From assembly GCA_946638615.1 (NCBI GenBank), contig CAMPBO010000003.1:1-61385 (forward strand): DNA of 61,385 nt, written 5' to 3'. Below, in pieces: positions 32,782-41,235 of this stretch (position 1 is its first letter; every line of letters begins with the position of its first letter). This DNA comes from an uncultured Candidatus Saccharibacteria bacterium. GTDB taxonomy: Bacteria > Patescibacteriota > Saccharimonadia > Saccharimonadales > Saccharimonadaceae. The position numbers and the translations under genes were made by a program. The notes beneath the pieces were generated by a model. It saw only the letters and a program-made list of their open reading frames with translations, did not search any database and was not told the DNA's origin.

Positions 32782-34422
32782 CTAATCTTGCAAATATTGC
32801 AAGTCATAGATTTGTTTTAAAATTTCATCGTAACGAGCATCGTCTTCGCTTAAAGTCTCGAGTTCTGCATTAAGAGCTGTGATTTTATGTTGATTTAATT
32901 CCCTAGTGTAACGATTGAGCAGTTCAATGGCTTCTTTTTCGTAATTGGGAGTTTTAATATTTTCGTGATCGCGATTAAAAACAAGTTCTAATTCGGCGAG
33001 ACGAGTTTCATCTTCAGGAATATCAAAAGGAAGTTTAACTTTAGTGACTCCGCCAAAAATTTGAAGAGCAATGAGACTATTTTCGAGTTTTTTGAGCTGG
33101 TCACTTTTTATCTCAGTCTTGGGTTTTTTATAATACTTCCTAGTGGCAGATTGAATAAAATTTTTATACAGACGGTCACCCTTCTCGCGAAGAACAGAAG
33201 TTTCAACATCTAGTTTCTTGGCAATTTTTTCTTCGTAAGCACGGCGTTCGACCTCATCTTTGACGTAACTCAAAAGTTTTAAGGCGACATCAGAATATTT
33301 ACGTTTATCAGGAGCGGAACGAAGGTTAAGGTTTTCCTCATATTTATTAAGTAGCCAGTCCACGGCAGGAATACGATGCTCGACAGCGTCATGCCAGAGT
33401 GCTGGGTCTTTTTGAATAAGCTCATCAGGGTCTTTGGCACCGTGATAATCAGAAATCACGGTGAGATCAATGCCGAGATCGCCAGCGAGCATAATGGCGC
33501 GTTCGGTAGCCTTCACGCCAGCTTCATCACCGTCGTAAGCAAGTCGAATATCGGAAGTAAGATTAGATAAAGCCTTTAAGTGCTGTTCAGTCATAGCCGT
33601 GCCGCTGGTGGCAACAGCTTCTTTTACTCCAGCTTGGTGACTCGAAATTACATCCATATTTCCTTCAACAATCACGACAAAACCGCTTCGACGGATAGAC
33701 TCTTTGGCCTGGTAAAGGCCGAAGATAAACTTGGATTTATTAAATAACAAGGTTTCAGGGGTATTTAGATATTTTGGTTCGCCTTTATCTAAAATACGGG
33801 CAGTAAATCCAATCACGTTGCCAGTAGTATCGATAAACGGAACCATCATGCGATTTTTAAAAAGATCAGACTTAAAACGATTAAGTAGGCCAGCGGTGTC
33901 AAGCTCGTCTTCAGTGTAACCACGTTTTTTGAGAACTTCAATTAGAGCTTTGCCACTGGCAGGAGCATAGCCGATTTTAAAATCTTGAACGGTTTTACGA
34001 TTAAGATTACGCCGATAAAAGACATATTCGCAAACCGCTTTACTGCGAACAAGACAAGCTTGATAATATTTAGCGGCAAGGGCAAGAGCTTCTTTGGCGC
34101 GAATTTTTTTCTTAGAAACAGCGGTGTCGCCACCGCGATATTTAGTAAGATCGACACCAGCTTGACCAGCGAGTTTTTCGAGAGCCTCTTTAAAGCTAAT
34201 GCCTTCAACCTCCATTACGAAAGTAAAAATATCTCCACCTTTATTGGCTGAAAAATCGTGCCAGATGCCTTTTTCGGGTGAAACCATAAAAGAAGGGGTT
34301 TTATCAACGCCCCAAGGAGAGTGGCCTTTCAGATTACGACCAGCACGTTTTAATTCCACATATTGCCCGACAACATCTTCCACCGCGAGCCTGGATTTAA
34401 TTTCCTCTTTCGCGTCGTTCAT
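32782..34422 (-). CDS. dnaG: DNA primase DnaG, zinc ligands lost
   Basis: The 546-residue primase has the N-terminal CHC2-type domain, the catalytic core and TOPRIM motifs (VVIVEGNMDVISSHQAG, LAYDGDEAGVKATERA). The zinc ribbon keeps its frame (GHSPWGVDKTPSFMVSPEKGIWHDFSANKGGD) but all four ligands are replaced: the CPFH block reads SPWG (S35, G38) and the CxxC reads D56-A59. DnaG zinc ribbons help sequence recognition, so DNA contact must differ here. TGT-TATAAT lies six bases before ATG; rpoD follows. Confidence 0.94.
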   Translation of the reverse strand: MNDAKEEIKSRLAVEDVVGQYVELKRAGRNLKGHSPWGVDKTPSFMVSPEKGIWHDFSANKGGDIFTFVMEVEGISFKEALEKLAGQAGVDLTKYRGGDTAVSKKKIRAKEALALAAKYYQACLVRSKAVCEYVFYRRNLNRKTVQDFKIGYAPASGKALIEVLKKRGYTEDELDTAGLLNRFKSDLFKNRMMVPFIDTTGNVIGFTARILDKGEPKYLNTPETLLFNKSKFIFGLYQAKESIRRSGFVVIVEGNMDVISSHQAGVKEAVATSGTAMTEQHLKALSNLTSDIRLAYDGDEAGVKATERAIMLAGDLGIDLTVISDYHGAKDPDELIQKDPALWHDAVEHRIPAVDWLLNKYEENLNLRSAPDKRKYSDVALKLLSYVKDEVERRAYEEKIAKKLDVETSVLREKGDRLYKNFIQSATRKYYKKPKTEIKSDQLKKLENSLIALQIFGGVTKVKLPFDIPEDETRLAELELVFNRDHENIKTPNYEKEAIELLNRYTRELNQHKITALNAELETLSEDDARYDEILKQIYDLQYLQD

Positions 34423-34428
34423 GTTTTT

Positions 34429-34434
34429 ATTATA
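34429..34434 (-). promoter_or_regulatory. Extended -10 promoter, leaderless start of dnaG-rpoD
   Basis: TGT-TATAAT on the minus strand, six bases before the dnaG ATG. About 65 bases away a divergent extended -10 serves the plus-strand gene at 34511. Confidence 0.65.
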
Positions 34435-34498
34435 ACACGAACTGAGGCTATTCTTATGTTCGCGAGAGAGCTACTCAAAAATAATTTTAGACATATGA

Positions 34499-34504
34499 TA
34501 TAAT
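34499..34504 (+). promoter_or_regulatory. Extended -10 promoter, leaderless start at 34511
   Basis: TGA-TATAAT followed by six bases and ATG. Confidence 0.6.
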
Positions 34505-34510
34505 AAAATT

Positions 34511-35125
34511 ATGCAAGGACAAGATTATCTTAATCAAATCTCAATGTACAATCGGCCAGTCAAAAAAACACGAACGGGTATTTTTAAATCAAAGATTTTT
34601 ATGGTAAGCATGATTGGGATAATTGCTCTGATTGTTATCATAATCATCGGGGCAATAATTAGCGGGAGTAAGAGCGGAGAGAAAAATTTAAGTTTAACTT
34701 TAAAATTACATCTTGATAATACTGCTTCTGTGATTTCGGAATATCAGCCACGATTAAAATCTTCGGATTTGCGCTCCCTTAGTGCATCTTTAACGAGTGT
34801 GATTTCTAATACTAGTCGCGAACTAACGGATTATCTCACCTCAAAATATAACTACAAAGATAATGAGGTAGATAAAAACCTTGTCGATGAAGCTAATTTA
34901 TTAAAAGACGGTCTTGAGGCAGATTTATTTGAGGCAAGAATCAATGGGAATCTCGACCGAATTTATGCACATAAAATGGTTTTTGAAATTTCTTCGTTTA
35001 TGAATGAAGAAACAAAACTTATTAATACAACTTCGGATTCATCTTATAAAGATTTATTAATAAAATCTTATAACAGTTTTAAAAACTTATCTGATGGTTT
35101 TAGCAATTTTTCGGAAACTAAATAA
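34511..35125 (+). CDS. Hypothetical single-pass membrane protein
   Basis: The 204-residue protein has a basic N-terminus, one membrane helix (about residues 31-52, IFMVSMIGIIALIVIIIIGAII) and a helical, mostly polar outer domain of ~150 residues without cysteines. No family is recognised. It is 14 bases upstream of mscL and shares its transcript, so it could take part in envelope stress, but this is only positional. Confidence 0.65.
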   Translation: MQGQDYLNQISMYNRPVKKTRTGIFKSKIFMVSMIGIIALIVIIIIGAIISGSKSGEKNLSLTLKLHLDNTASVISEYQPRLKSSDLRSLSASLTSVISNTSRELTDYLTSKYNYKDNEVDKNLVDEANLLKDGLEADLFEARINGNLDRIYAHKMVFEISSFMNEETKLINTTSDSSYKDLLIKSYNSFKNLSDGFSNFSETK

Positions 35126-35139
35126 AGAAAAGGAGATAT

Positions 35140-35571
35140 ATGACAAAAACTGAAGTAGCAAAAAAAGAAACTTCTAAAGTTAAAAAAGTAAAAGAAACTT
35201 TAAAAGTAGCGCGCGAAAAAAGTGGCGGATTCCGTAAAGAATTTGTTGAGTTTATTAACCGTGGGTCGGTGGTGGACCTTGCTGTAGGTGTAGCAGTGGG
35301 TGGAGCTTTTACAGCAATTGTTAATTCCTTAGTCAAAGATATCGTAATGCCAATTGTAGGACTGATTGCTGGTGGAGTAGATTTTACAAAACTTGCAATT
35401 CGGATTCCAAATTTTTTTGGAACAGGCGATGAGGCAGTGATTGCTTATGGTAATTTTTTACAAAGCGTACTTCAGTTTTTGATTATTGCCTGGGTGATTT
35501 TTATGATTATTAAAGGTATGAATCGTTTACACCGCCGACGCGATGCGAAGGCAGCAAAAGCAACAAAGTAA
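35140..35571 (+). CDS. mscL: Large-conductance mechanosensitive channel
   Basis: The 143-residue protein matches MscL: the S1/TM1 block GFRKEFVEFINRGSVVDLAVGVAVGGAFTAIVNSLVKDIVMPIVG, the periplasmic loop, and TM2 (NFLQSVLQFLIIAWVIFMIIKGMNRL). A lysine-rich extension of ~25 residues precedes TM1. It is the emergency valve for osmotic downshift. AAAGGAG lies six bases before ATG. Confidence 0.95.
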   Translation: MTKTEVAKKETSKVKKVKETLKVAREKSGGFRKEFVEFINRGSVVDLAVGVAVGGAFTAIVNSLVKDIVMPIVGLIAGGVDFTKLAIRIPNFFGTGDEAVIAYGNFLQSVLQFLIIAWVIFMIIKGMNRLHRRRDAKAAKATK

Positions 35572-35618
35572 TTTGTAAATATCGTGTAGAACTAAACCAA
35601 TTAGAAGTTCGATGGACT

Positions 35619-35954
35619 TTAGGCCGAAAGGTTGTAGCTTAAACGAATAAGATCAGCAATTTCGTCATTCGTGAGCTGACCGGCAGGGATAATTTCAATA
35701 CCACCTCGACCAAAATACCGAGACTCCATGACAGATTCATATTTGGTTTTTAAATGCTGACTAAGTTTTTCATCACAACGCACTTCGAAAGTGTGCGAGT
35801 TCTCAATTAAAAAAGCTTTGTCGTTTCTGTAATATATAGTACGTTTTGTGTTGTGATGATTCGGGTTCTTGTTGTGTTGATTAGTATTTTGATTAAGTTC
35901 AGTTTTAGCAGTAAATTCGCCAATTCCACTTATTTTAGAAAGGTCAGGTACCAT
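35619..35954 (-). CDS. MmcQ/YjbR-like protein
   Basis: The 111-residue protein ends with ESVMESRYFGRGGIEIIPAGQLTNDEIADLIRLSYNL, which fits the C-terminal part of the YjbR/MmcQ fold; the middle (KAFLIENSHTFEVRCDEKLSQHL) also fits. The first ~35 residues are Asn/His-rich and atypical. Biochemical function of the family is unknown. Its start overlaps the orn end by 25 bases. Confidence 0.6.
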   Translation of the reverse strand: MVPDLSKISGIGEFTAKTELNQNTNQHNKNPNHHNTKRTIYYRNDKAFLIENSHTFEVRCDEKLSQHLKTKYESVMESRYFGRGGIEIIPAGQLTNDEIADLIRLSYNLSA

Positions 35955-36454
35955 TTTAACTCCTCTATAGAACCATTAATATCATCGAGCGCGCGATGAT
36001 TTTCGGGTTTAATAAATTTTTTATTCAGAGCGTTTTCGAAATAAATTTTCCAAGCGGAGACATCAAGCATACGATAATGAAGTTTCTTATTTAGTTCGGG
36101 CATTTCGCGTTCTAAGAATTTACGATCTTGATGAATAGAATTACCTGCAAGATAAATTTCTTTACCGAAATGTTTTTTAACAAAATTAAGTAGTTCCCTT
36201 TCGACAACGGCCACAGGTTGACCATTGACATTTTGGGCAATGAGAGCATCACGAGATTTACTGTTTTTCTCCCAAAATTCGCCAACCATGCGAGATTTAA
36301 TGAGCTCGTCGTCAACTTTAACGATAGCTTCGTATTTTGCGATTTCATTTAGAGCCATATCAGTTGCAACGGCGGCAACTTCGAGAATCTTGTCTTTTGT
36401 AGGATCAAGGCCGGTCATTTCAAGATCAATCCAGAGTAATTTAGCTTTTTTCAT
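35930..36454 (-). CDS. orn: Oligoribonuclease
   Basis: A 174-residue DEDDh exonuclease that degrades 2-5 nt RNAs including pGpG. Exo I is LLWIDLEMTGLDP (D and E), exo II contains GNSIHQDRKFLEREMPEL, and exo III ENHRALDDINGSIEELKWY (H and D). TGG-TATAAT lies six bases before ATG (leaderless). Confidence 0.95.
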   Translation of the reverse strand: MKKAKLLWIDLEMTGLDPTKDKILEVAAVATDMALNEIAKYEAIVKVDDELIKSRMVGEFWEKNSKSRDALIAQNVNGQPVAVVERELLNFVKKHFGKEIYLAGNSIHQDRKFLEREMPELNKKLHYRMLDVSAWKIYFENALNKKFIKPENHRALDDINGSIEELKWYLTFLK

Positions 36455-36460
36455 AATAAC

Positions 36461-36466
36461 ATTATA
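36461..36466 (-). promoter_or_regulatory. Extended -10 promoter, leaderless start of orn
   Basis: TGG-TATAAT on the minus strand, six bases before the orn ATG; it overlaps the stop codon of the upstream gene. Confidence 0.6.
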
Positions 36467-37247
36467 CCACCTTAAAAGATATGTTATACATATCGTGTTT
36501 TTTGCCGCTCCTTAGGGCTTTCCAATTTTTGGTAACAATATTTTCTAAAAAGAGACGGGATTTTTTGCCAGTTTCTTCCCTGGCTAAATCTGTAATGAGG
36601 CCTCTACTTTGAGCTTTGCGAAGCATCATGTATGTTAAGGAGTGGCTTCTAGTATTGTAAGTTTCGCCAGGCTTTAAACCTTCGAATAGTTTTGTGGTTT
36701 CGGCTTCAAAAATCTCAGAGCTGGTTTTACCGTGATATTTTATTAGATTGGGAAGGAGATTTAGACGTTGAGTAATGTGATTTTTGCGATCCACCTTAAA
36801 CATCGAGCCGTTGACACCATTAATGTTGTACTCAACTGAATCTGCTGCCAAAAGAGCCGCTGGCGCAAGCAAAGGAATGGTGGCTGGGATGAGGCACATC
36901 GCGCCCACCGAGGCAAAGGTTAGGGCGAGACTGCCCGTAGCAACTGCTCCGTGTTTTAAGGCTTGACTAACTAAATTCTCGCGGTGAGTGATTTGTGGCA
37001 CTGGAGCCTCTTTAATGGTTGGTGCGGTTTCGAGTGGAGCATTTTTGTGATATGCTTCCTCAACATGTTCACGGGCTTCATCGAGTTCAGCCGATTTCTC
37101 TTGTCTTGATAATGAAGGGTCTCTTTCTAGATTTTCTGTAGCGTCGCCAGAATCTTTTTCACCGCCAAATGGAGTCACCTCGCCAATATCCCAGCGTGAA
37201 TCGTCTTGGGACTCATGACTAAATTCGCCAATATTTTTGTTCGCCAC
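36462..37247 (-). CDS. Hypothetical membrane protein
   Basis: The 261-residue protein has an acidic disordered N-terminus (~85 residues), one long or two short hydrophobic helices (about residues 95-130, KHGAVATGSLALTFASVGAMCLIPATIPLLAPAALLAADS), and a basic soluble C-terminal domain. I recognise no family. Its ATG overlaps the argS stop by one base, so it is co-translated with argS. Confidence 0.6.
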   Translation of the reverse strand: MANKNIGEFSHESQDDSRWDIGEVTPFGGEKDSGDATENLERDPSLSRQEKSAELDEAREHVEEAYHKNAPLETAPTIKEAPVPQITHRENLVSQALKHGAVATGSLALTFASVGAMCLIPATIPLLAPAALLAADSVEYNINGVNGSMFKVDRKNHITQRLNLLPNLIKYHGKTSSEIFEAETTKLFEGLKPGETYNTRSHSLTYMMLRKAQSRGLITDLAREETGKKSRLFLENIVTKNWKALRSGKKHDMYNISFKVV

Positions 37248-38962
37248 TACATTTCCTCTGGGATTTCAATACCTAAAATGTTTAGACCGTGGGTCATAGT
37301 ATCTAGGTAGACTTTGACGATTTTTAGGCGCTCTTTTTCCTCGCTTGAGCCGGTGACTTGGCAATTTTCATAAAATCTTGAGAAGTCCTGGGCGAGTTCG
37401 TATAGGTAATTTGCGACTTTGTGTGGGGCCATCTCGGCAACAGATTCGGCAAGCATACCCCTATACTCCAAAAGTTTTTTAATTAATGCCCTCTCGCTTG
37501 GATGGAGGTCTCTCGACCCCGTTCGCTCAGGCCCGTCGTCACGGGCTTCGCTCTCTTCGCTCGGGTCGTAACCCTCGCGGGACACGGTCTCAAGACCTTC
37601 ATCCTGCGCGAACGCGTTTGTCAAAATCTTCTTGGCGCGGACACAGGAGTAGAGGAGATATGGACCAGAGTTGCCGGTCATTTTGACGGATTCTTTTGGA
37701 TCAAAAATGATATTACCGCCCATTTTGTATTTCAAAAAGGCATATTTCGTAGCGGCGAGAGAAACTTTTTCGTCGGTTGAGCTATATTCGGACTTTAATT
37801 CATCTTTCACGAGGTCGAGGACCTCAACGGCTTTTAAGAAGTTGCCCTTTCTCGAAGACATTTTAACGTTGCCTGGGAGCTTGACGAGGCCGTGAGTCAA
37901 GTGTGTGGTTTTTGCGACTAAGTCTGGGGCGTACTGCTCGATAGATTTCAAAACCACTTTCATGTATTCGAGCTGTTCGTTGCCGGTGATGACCACAGAT
38001 TTGTCAAAATGATAATCGTTGTTTTTGGTGAAAATCAGACCGACGTCCTTAGCTTCATAAGTTGGGACGCCCTCTTTATTGATAAAGACACGGGTATGGA
38101 GACCATATGGTTCACCCTTAAAGACTACGGCGCCGTCGGATTCTTCATAAACTCCGGCCGCGAGCTCTTTTCTGACGGTCTCAAGGCCGAGGGCAGCGAC
38201 GGTAGATTCGGGGTAATATTTGTCGAACTTAACGCCGATGCTAGCATAAAAATTGTTGAAGTACTCATAGCTTAATTCGCGACCTTTCCAATAAAGATCG
38301 GAAATTGGCGTGCCATGGATACCCTCAGCGTTGATCTTGTAAATTTCTTTGTTGAGCCTTGTGATTTCGGCGTGGGCTTGCTCGTCTTCATCGTAAGCGG
38401 CAGTACCTTCGACGTAACATTTTGAAATATCTTCTATGGTGAGGTTGTCTGGAGTGAAGCCGTTTCTTAGCAAGGCGTAGCTAGTCTTGGCCACGTGGAG
38501 ACCAACGTCACCACCGAAGTTGGCACGGATGACTTTGGCGCCAGCGTATTCGTAGAGTCTCGAAATGGAATCACCGACAATGCTGGTATAGAGATGGCCG
38601 ACATGGAGGACCTTAAACGGATTTGGGTCGCTGAATTCGCAGATTACCGTTTTGCCGCTAAGTTCGTTCGATTTGGTCTCGTTATCAAAACCATTATTTA
38701 AACTATCAAGTTTTTGACTTAGATAGTTATCAGATAAATTGAAGTTTAAGAAACCTGGATTAGAAATTCCGACATTTAATTCTTTATTTAATTCCTCGGC
38801 AATATCCATTGGAGATTTATGAAGATCTTTTGCGAGTTTTAATGGGGCGTTGGTGGAGTAATCGGCGTCGATATTACTTGGAGATGGGGTAAGCTCGGGC
38901 TCAAAATCAAGATTGTATAAATTTTTTATTATGAGTTTTAATTTTTGCTTGATTTCTTCCAT
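37247..38962 (-). CDS. argS: Arginyl-tRNA synthetase with in-frame palindromic insert
   Basis: The 571-residue class I synthetase charges tRNA-Arg. It shows SDPNPFKVLHVGHLYTSIVGDS (HIGH = HVGH), the KMSKS-like KMSSRKGN and a DALR anticodon-binding domain ending KVANYLYELAQDFSRFYENCQV. Between the catalytic part and DALR, residues ~453-488 (DEGLETVSREGYDPSEESEA...) are highly charged and encoded by a 105-bp GC-rich palindrome, an insertion not typical of the family. TGA-TATAAT lies eleven bases before ATG. Confidence 0.95.
   Translation of the reverse strand: MEEIKQKLKLIIKNLYNLDFEPELTPSPSNIDADYSTNAPLKLAKDLHKSPMDIAEELNKELNVGISNPGFLNFNLSDNYLSQKLDSLNNGFDNETKSNELSGKTVICEFSDPNPFKVLHVGHLYTSIVGDSISRLYEYAGAKVIRANFGGDVGLHVAKTSYALLRNGFTPDNLTIEDISKCYVEGTAAYDEDEQAHAEITRLNKEIYKINAEGIHGTPISDLYWKGRELSYEYFNNFYASIGVKFDKYYPESTVAALGLETVRKELAAGVYEESDGAVVFKGEPYGLHTRVFINKEGVPTYEAKDVGLIFTKNNDYHFDKSVVITGNEQLEYMKVVLKSIEQYAPDLVAKTTHLTHGLVKLPGNVKMSSRKGNFLKAVEVLDLVKDELKSEYSSTDEKVSLAATKYAFLKYKMGGNIIFDPKESVKMTGNSGPYLLYSCVRAKKILTNAFAQDEGLETVSREGYDPSEESEARDDGPERTGSRDLHPSERALIKKLLEYRGMLAESVAEMAPHKVANYLYELAQDFSRFYENCQVTGSSEEKERLKIVKVYLDTMTHGLNILGIEIPEEM
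37500..37604. repeat. 105-bp palindromic element inserted in frame in argS
   Basis: Twelve-base outer arms (GGATGGAGGTCT and AGACCTTCATCC, one mismatch) enclose CGACCC/GGGTCG and GCCCGT/ACGGGC hairpins. The length is exactly 35 codons and GC content is far above the surroundings. The design matches Rickettsia-type palindromic elements that insert into proteins. Confidence 0.7.
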
Positions 38963-39015
38963 ATATAATATATATTATATCATATCTTATATAATATGAT
39001 ATAATAGAGGTAGTT

Positions 39016-39090
39016 GCGGGTATCGTATAGCGGCTATTATGTATCCTTCCCAAGGATGAGATCAGGGTCCGACTCCCTGTACCCGCACCA
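39016..39090 (+). tRNA. tRNA-Gly (anticodon CCC)
   Basis: Acceptor GCGGGTA/TACCCGC, D arm, anticodon loop TTCCCAA (CCC), T loop TCCGACT, discriminator A, encoded CCA (39088-39090). Confidence 0.93.
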
Positions 39091-39100
39091 GTGAAAGTAG

Positions 39101-39124
39101 AATAACCACTTGTGGTTATTTTTA
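39101..39124 (+). terminator. Terminator of tRNA-Gly
   Basis: AATAACCAC-TT-GTGGTTATT followed by TTT, ten bases after the CCA end. Confidence 0.75.
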
Positions 39125-39154
39125 GTTTCTGTGGAGTGGGGTCCTGGGAGACCT

Positions 39155-39176
39155 TGCTCCCTGTATCCGCACTAGT
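39155..39176 (+). repeat. Imperfect copy of the tRNA-Gly 3' end
   Basis: Nineteen of 22 bases match the tRNA-Gly 3' end plus flank at 39072-39093, in the same orientation and 83 bp downstream. It is too short to be a tRNA gene; it looks like a decayed duplication or attachment-site remnant. Confidence 0.55.
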
Positions 39177-39224
39177 GTTGAGAGCTTGCTCTCGTTTGTT
39201 ATTTGAAGATCAAAAGAAATTGTA

Positions 39225-40232
39225 TTACTCTTCGGTATTGATTTCGATGAGCTCGTGAATTTTGCCTTCCTCTTCTAGGATGGCGAAACGCTCGCCAAAC
39301 TCAGTGAATGGAATTTTGATAGAAACAAAGTTAACTTCGATATCGGTTTTATTAATAAGCTTAACAAAATAATAACTGTCGCCATTCATAGAAATAAATT
39401 TGCCACTGCTTTGTCCTGGCTCCAACTTCATAGCCTCTGAAGCACGGCCGCCGTCAATGTTTTTGCTATCGACGAGACCCCCTGTCTCCTCGTAAATAAT
39501 TTTGTCGCCAAGAGCTTCAATTACTGCATTATAATTATTATTATTAGACGCAAGGACTGATTCGACTTGTGTAGCAATTTGGTTGGCGGCATCATCTATA
39601 GCGATAGAAACTTTAGCTTTGATGAGATTTAGATAAAGCATTCTGCGATATTCTGATTTGGTGAGACCAAAATTATCTTCAACGATTTTAAGAAAACTAG
39701 CTTCGCTACGATTAGTGCCACCAATAGTTAAATGTCGAGCAAACTCTTCGTCAATCTCTTCTTCTGAAACAGTAATATTTTGCTCTTTAGCAAGACTAAT
39801 GGCATAAGTGTATTTTTCGGCTTCAGAAAGAGCAGAACGTTTGTATTCGTTACGAAGATAATTAAGGGAACTCTCATCGGTTTGATTGTTAAATTGACGT
39901 TCGACTGAAATAATACTGCTACGATATAACATTAAATAATCTGAAAAGCGAACATCTTCGTTATTAACAGTAGCAACGGGGATTGGAAAAATTTGAGTAG
40001 CTCTAAAAAGTAGCTCATCGGTCATATCAAAACGATACAAAGCGAACCAGCCACCAGTAAAAACTAGTGCAAAAATAACAACCGCAATAAGTATAGTGCT
40101 GGTGACAATACGATAACGTGTCCACTGAAGAGGATATTTGAACTTACGGCCAGTAGCAAGAACCTCTTCGCGACGCTCTGCGACTTTTTCTTGCTCGGTT
40201 TTCTTGTCGTCTTTTTTCTTTAATATATTCAT
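39225..40232 (-). CDS. SurA/PrsA-like membrane-anchored foldase
   Basis: The 335-residue protein has a basic cytoplasmic N-terminus, a membrane helix (about residues 44-67, IVTSTILIAVVIFALVFTGGWFAL), a SurA N-terminal-like helical chaperone domain (VNNEDVRFSDYLMLYRSSI...LAKEQNITVSEEEIDEEFARHL) and a C-terminal part resembling a parvulin domain (KLEPGQSSGKFISMNGDSYYFVKL). It would help secreted or surface proteins fold. No ribosome site or -10 at the usual place is visible. Confidence 0.7.
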   Translation of the reverse strand: MNILKKKDDKKTEQEKVAERREEVLATGRKFKYPLQWTRYRIVTSTILIAVVIFALVFTGGWFALYRFDMTDELLFRATQIFPIPVATVNNEDVRFSDYLMLYRSSIISVERQFNNQTDESSLNYLRNEYKRSALSEAEKYTYAISLAKEQNITVSEEEIDEEFARHLTIGGTNRSEASFLKIVEDNFGLTKSEYRRMLYLNLIKAKVSIAIDDAANQIATQVESVLASNNNNYNAVIEALGDKIIYEETGGLVDSKNIDGGRASEAMKLEPGQSSGKFISMNGDSYYFVKLINKTDIEVNFVSIKIPFTEFGERFAILEEEGKIHELIEINTEE

Positions 40233-40258
40233 AGTTTAAATTAGTTAATAGAAGATAA

Positions 40259-40334
40259 TGGTGATCCGGGTGCGAGTCGAACGCACAACCTTTTCCTTAG
40301 GACGGAACTGCTCTATCCATTGAGCTACCGGACC
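40259..40334 (-). tRNA. tRNA-Arg (anticodon CCT)
   Basis: Reverse strand cloverleaf: acceptor GGTCCGG/CCGGATC, D arm TAGCTCAATGGATAGAGC, anticodon loop GTCCTAA (CCT), T loop TTCGACT, discriminator A, encoded CCA. The first pair of the anticodon stem is a G-A mismatch. Confidence 0.93.
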
Positions 40335-40371
40335 CCGTATCAAGATTATATCATGAATTGGGCCTTCATGT

Positions 40372-40377
40372 TATAAT
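40372..40377 (+). promoter_or_regulatory. Extended -10 promoter, leaderless start of amino-acid ABC operon
   Basis: TGT-TATAAT followed by six bases and ATG; no recognisable -35 is present at the usual spacing. Confidence 0.65.
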
Positions 40378-40383
40378 GGGATT

Positions 40384-41235
40384 ATGCATAAGCTTAAAAC
40401 CATTATTTACTTCGCCGTTTTCCTATTAATGACGGCGGGGATGGGGGTAAGCGTGTTTTTCTCGATTCGTGGAGATGCAGAAGCAGATTATGTGGTGGAA
40501 ACTAATGCATTTTTTGCGCCGTTTGAATTTTATGAAAATCGACAAATTGTAGGAGTGGATATTGAAATTGTAAATCGCGTGGCAGAAAAATTAAATAAAA
40601 AGATTCAAATTAAAAACGTCGAGTTCGATGTAATTATTGATAACGTAGAAGCGGGGCGAATTGCTGATGCTGGAGCTGCTGGGTTAACAATTACGGAGGC
40701 GCGAGCCGAAAAAGTAAATTTTACAATTCCCTATTACACTTCAGTACAATATGTAATTTTCAATCGGAACGCTCCGCCATCAATGCGAGATAATCATATT
40801 GTATGGGAAGCTTTGGCGGGGACGAAACTTGGTACGCAAACTGGAAGTACTGGTTATATTTTTGTGGATGATGAAATTAAAAACGGAATTTTGTCTGGAA
40901 CTGGAACAACTGTAAGAGGGATTGATTCACATCAGCTGGCTGCTGATGCGATTGGCGCACACATTATTGACTATGCGATTGCCGATGAACTAGCAGCAAA
41001 ATTTATTGTCGACAAAAACCCAGAGCTCGACGCTTTGCCATTATATTATTCAGGACCAACTCGAGAAGATGATTATCCTGTAGAAGAATCCTATGCAATC
41101 GCAGTCAATAAGAGTAAAAATGATTTACTAGAAGCTTTTAATGAAGTATTAGCCGAAATGCTAACCGAAAACGATAAGGGCGAAACTGAAATTGATAGAT
41201 TAGTATTAAAATATATGGGGCTTTTAAATGAATGA
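40384..41235 (+). CDS. Amino-acid ABC transporter substrate-binding protein
   Basis: The 283-residue protein begins with an uncleaved anchor or signal helix (residues ~5-28), then a family 3 solute-binding domain: TNAFFAPFEFYENRQIVGVDIEIVNRVAEKLNK, GAAGLTITEARAEKVNFTIPYYTSVQ and GTKLGTQTGSTGYIF. It captures a polar amino acid outside the cell. It overlaps the permease gene by eight bases and heads a three-gene importer operon. Confidence 0.93.
   Translation: MHKLKTIIYFAVFLLMTAGMGVSVFFSIRGDAEADYVVETNAFFAPFEFYENRQIVGVDIEIVNRVAEKLNKKIQIKNVEFDVIIDNVEAGRIADAGAAGLTITEARAEKVNFTIPYYTSVQYVIFNRNAPPSMRDNHIVWEALAGTKLGTQTGSTGYIFVDDEIKNGILSGTGTTVRGIDSHQLAADAIGAHIIDYAIADELAAKFIVDKNPELDALPLYYSGPTREDDYPVEESYAIAVNKSKNDLLEAFNEVLAEMLTENDKGETEIDRLVLKYMGLLNE

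Noticed and set aside
37486-37780. Overlapping plus-strand frames of 66 and 92 codons within argS
   Set aside because: They exist because the GC-rich palindromic insert lacks stops on the opposite strand; argS is clearly the coding strand.
39131-39176. Extra tRNA gene downstream of tRNA-Gly
   Set aside because: Only the 3' end is present; no acceptor partner, D arm or anticodon arm can be folded.
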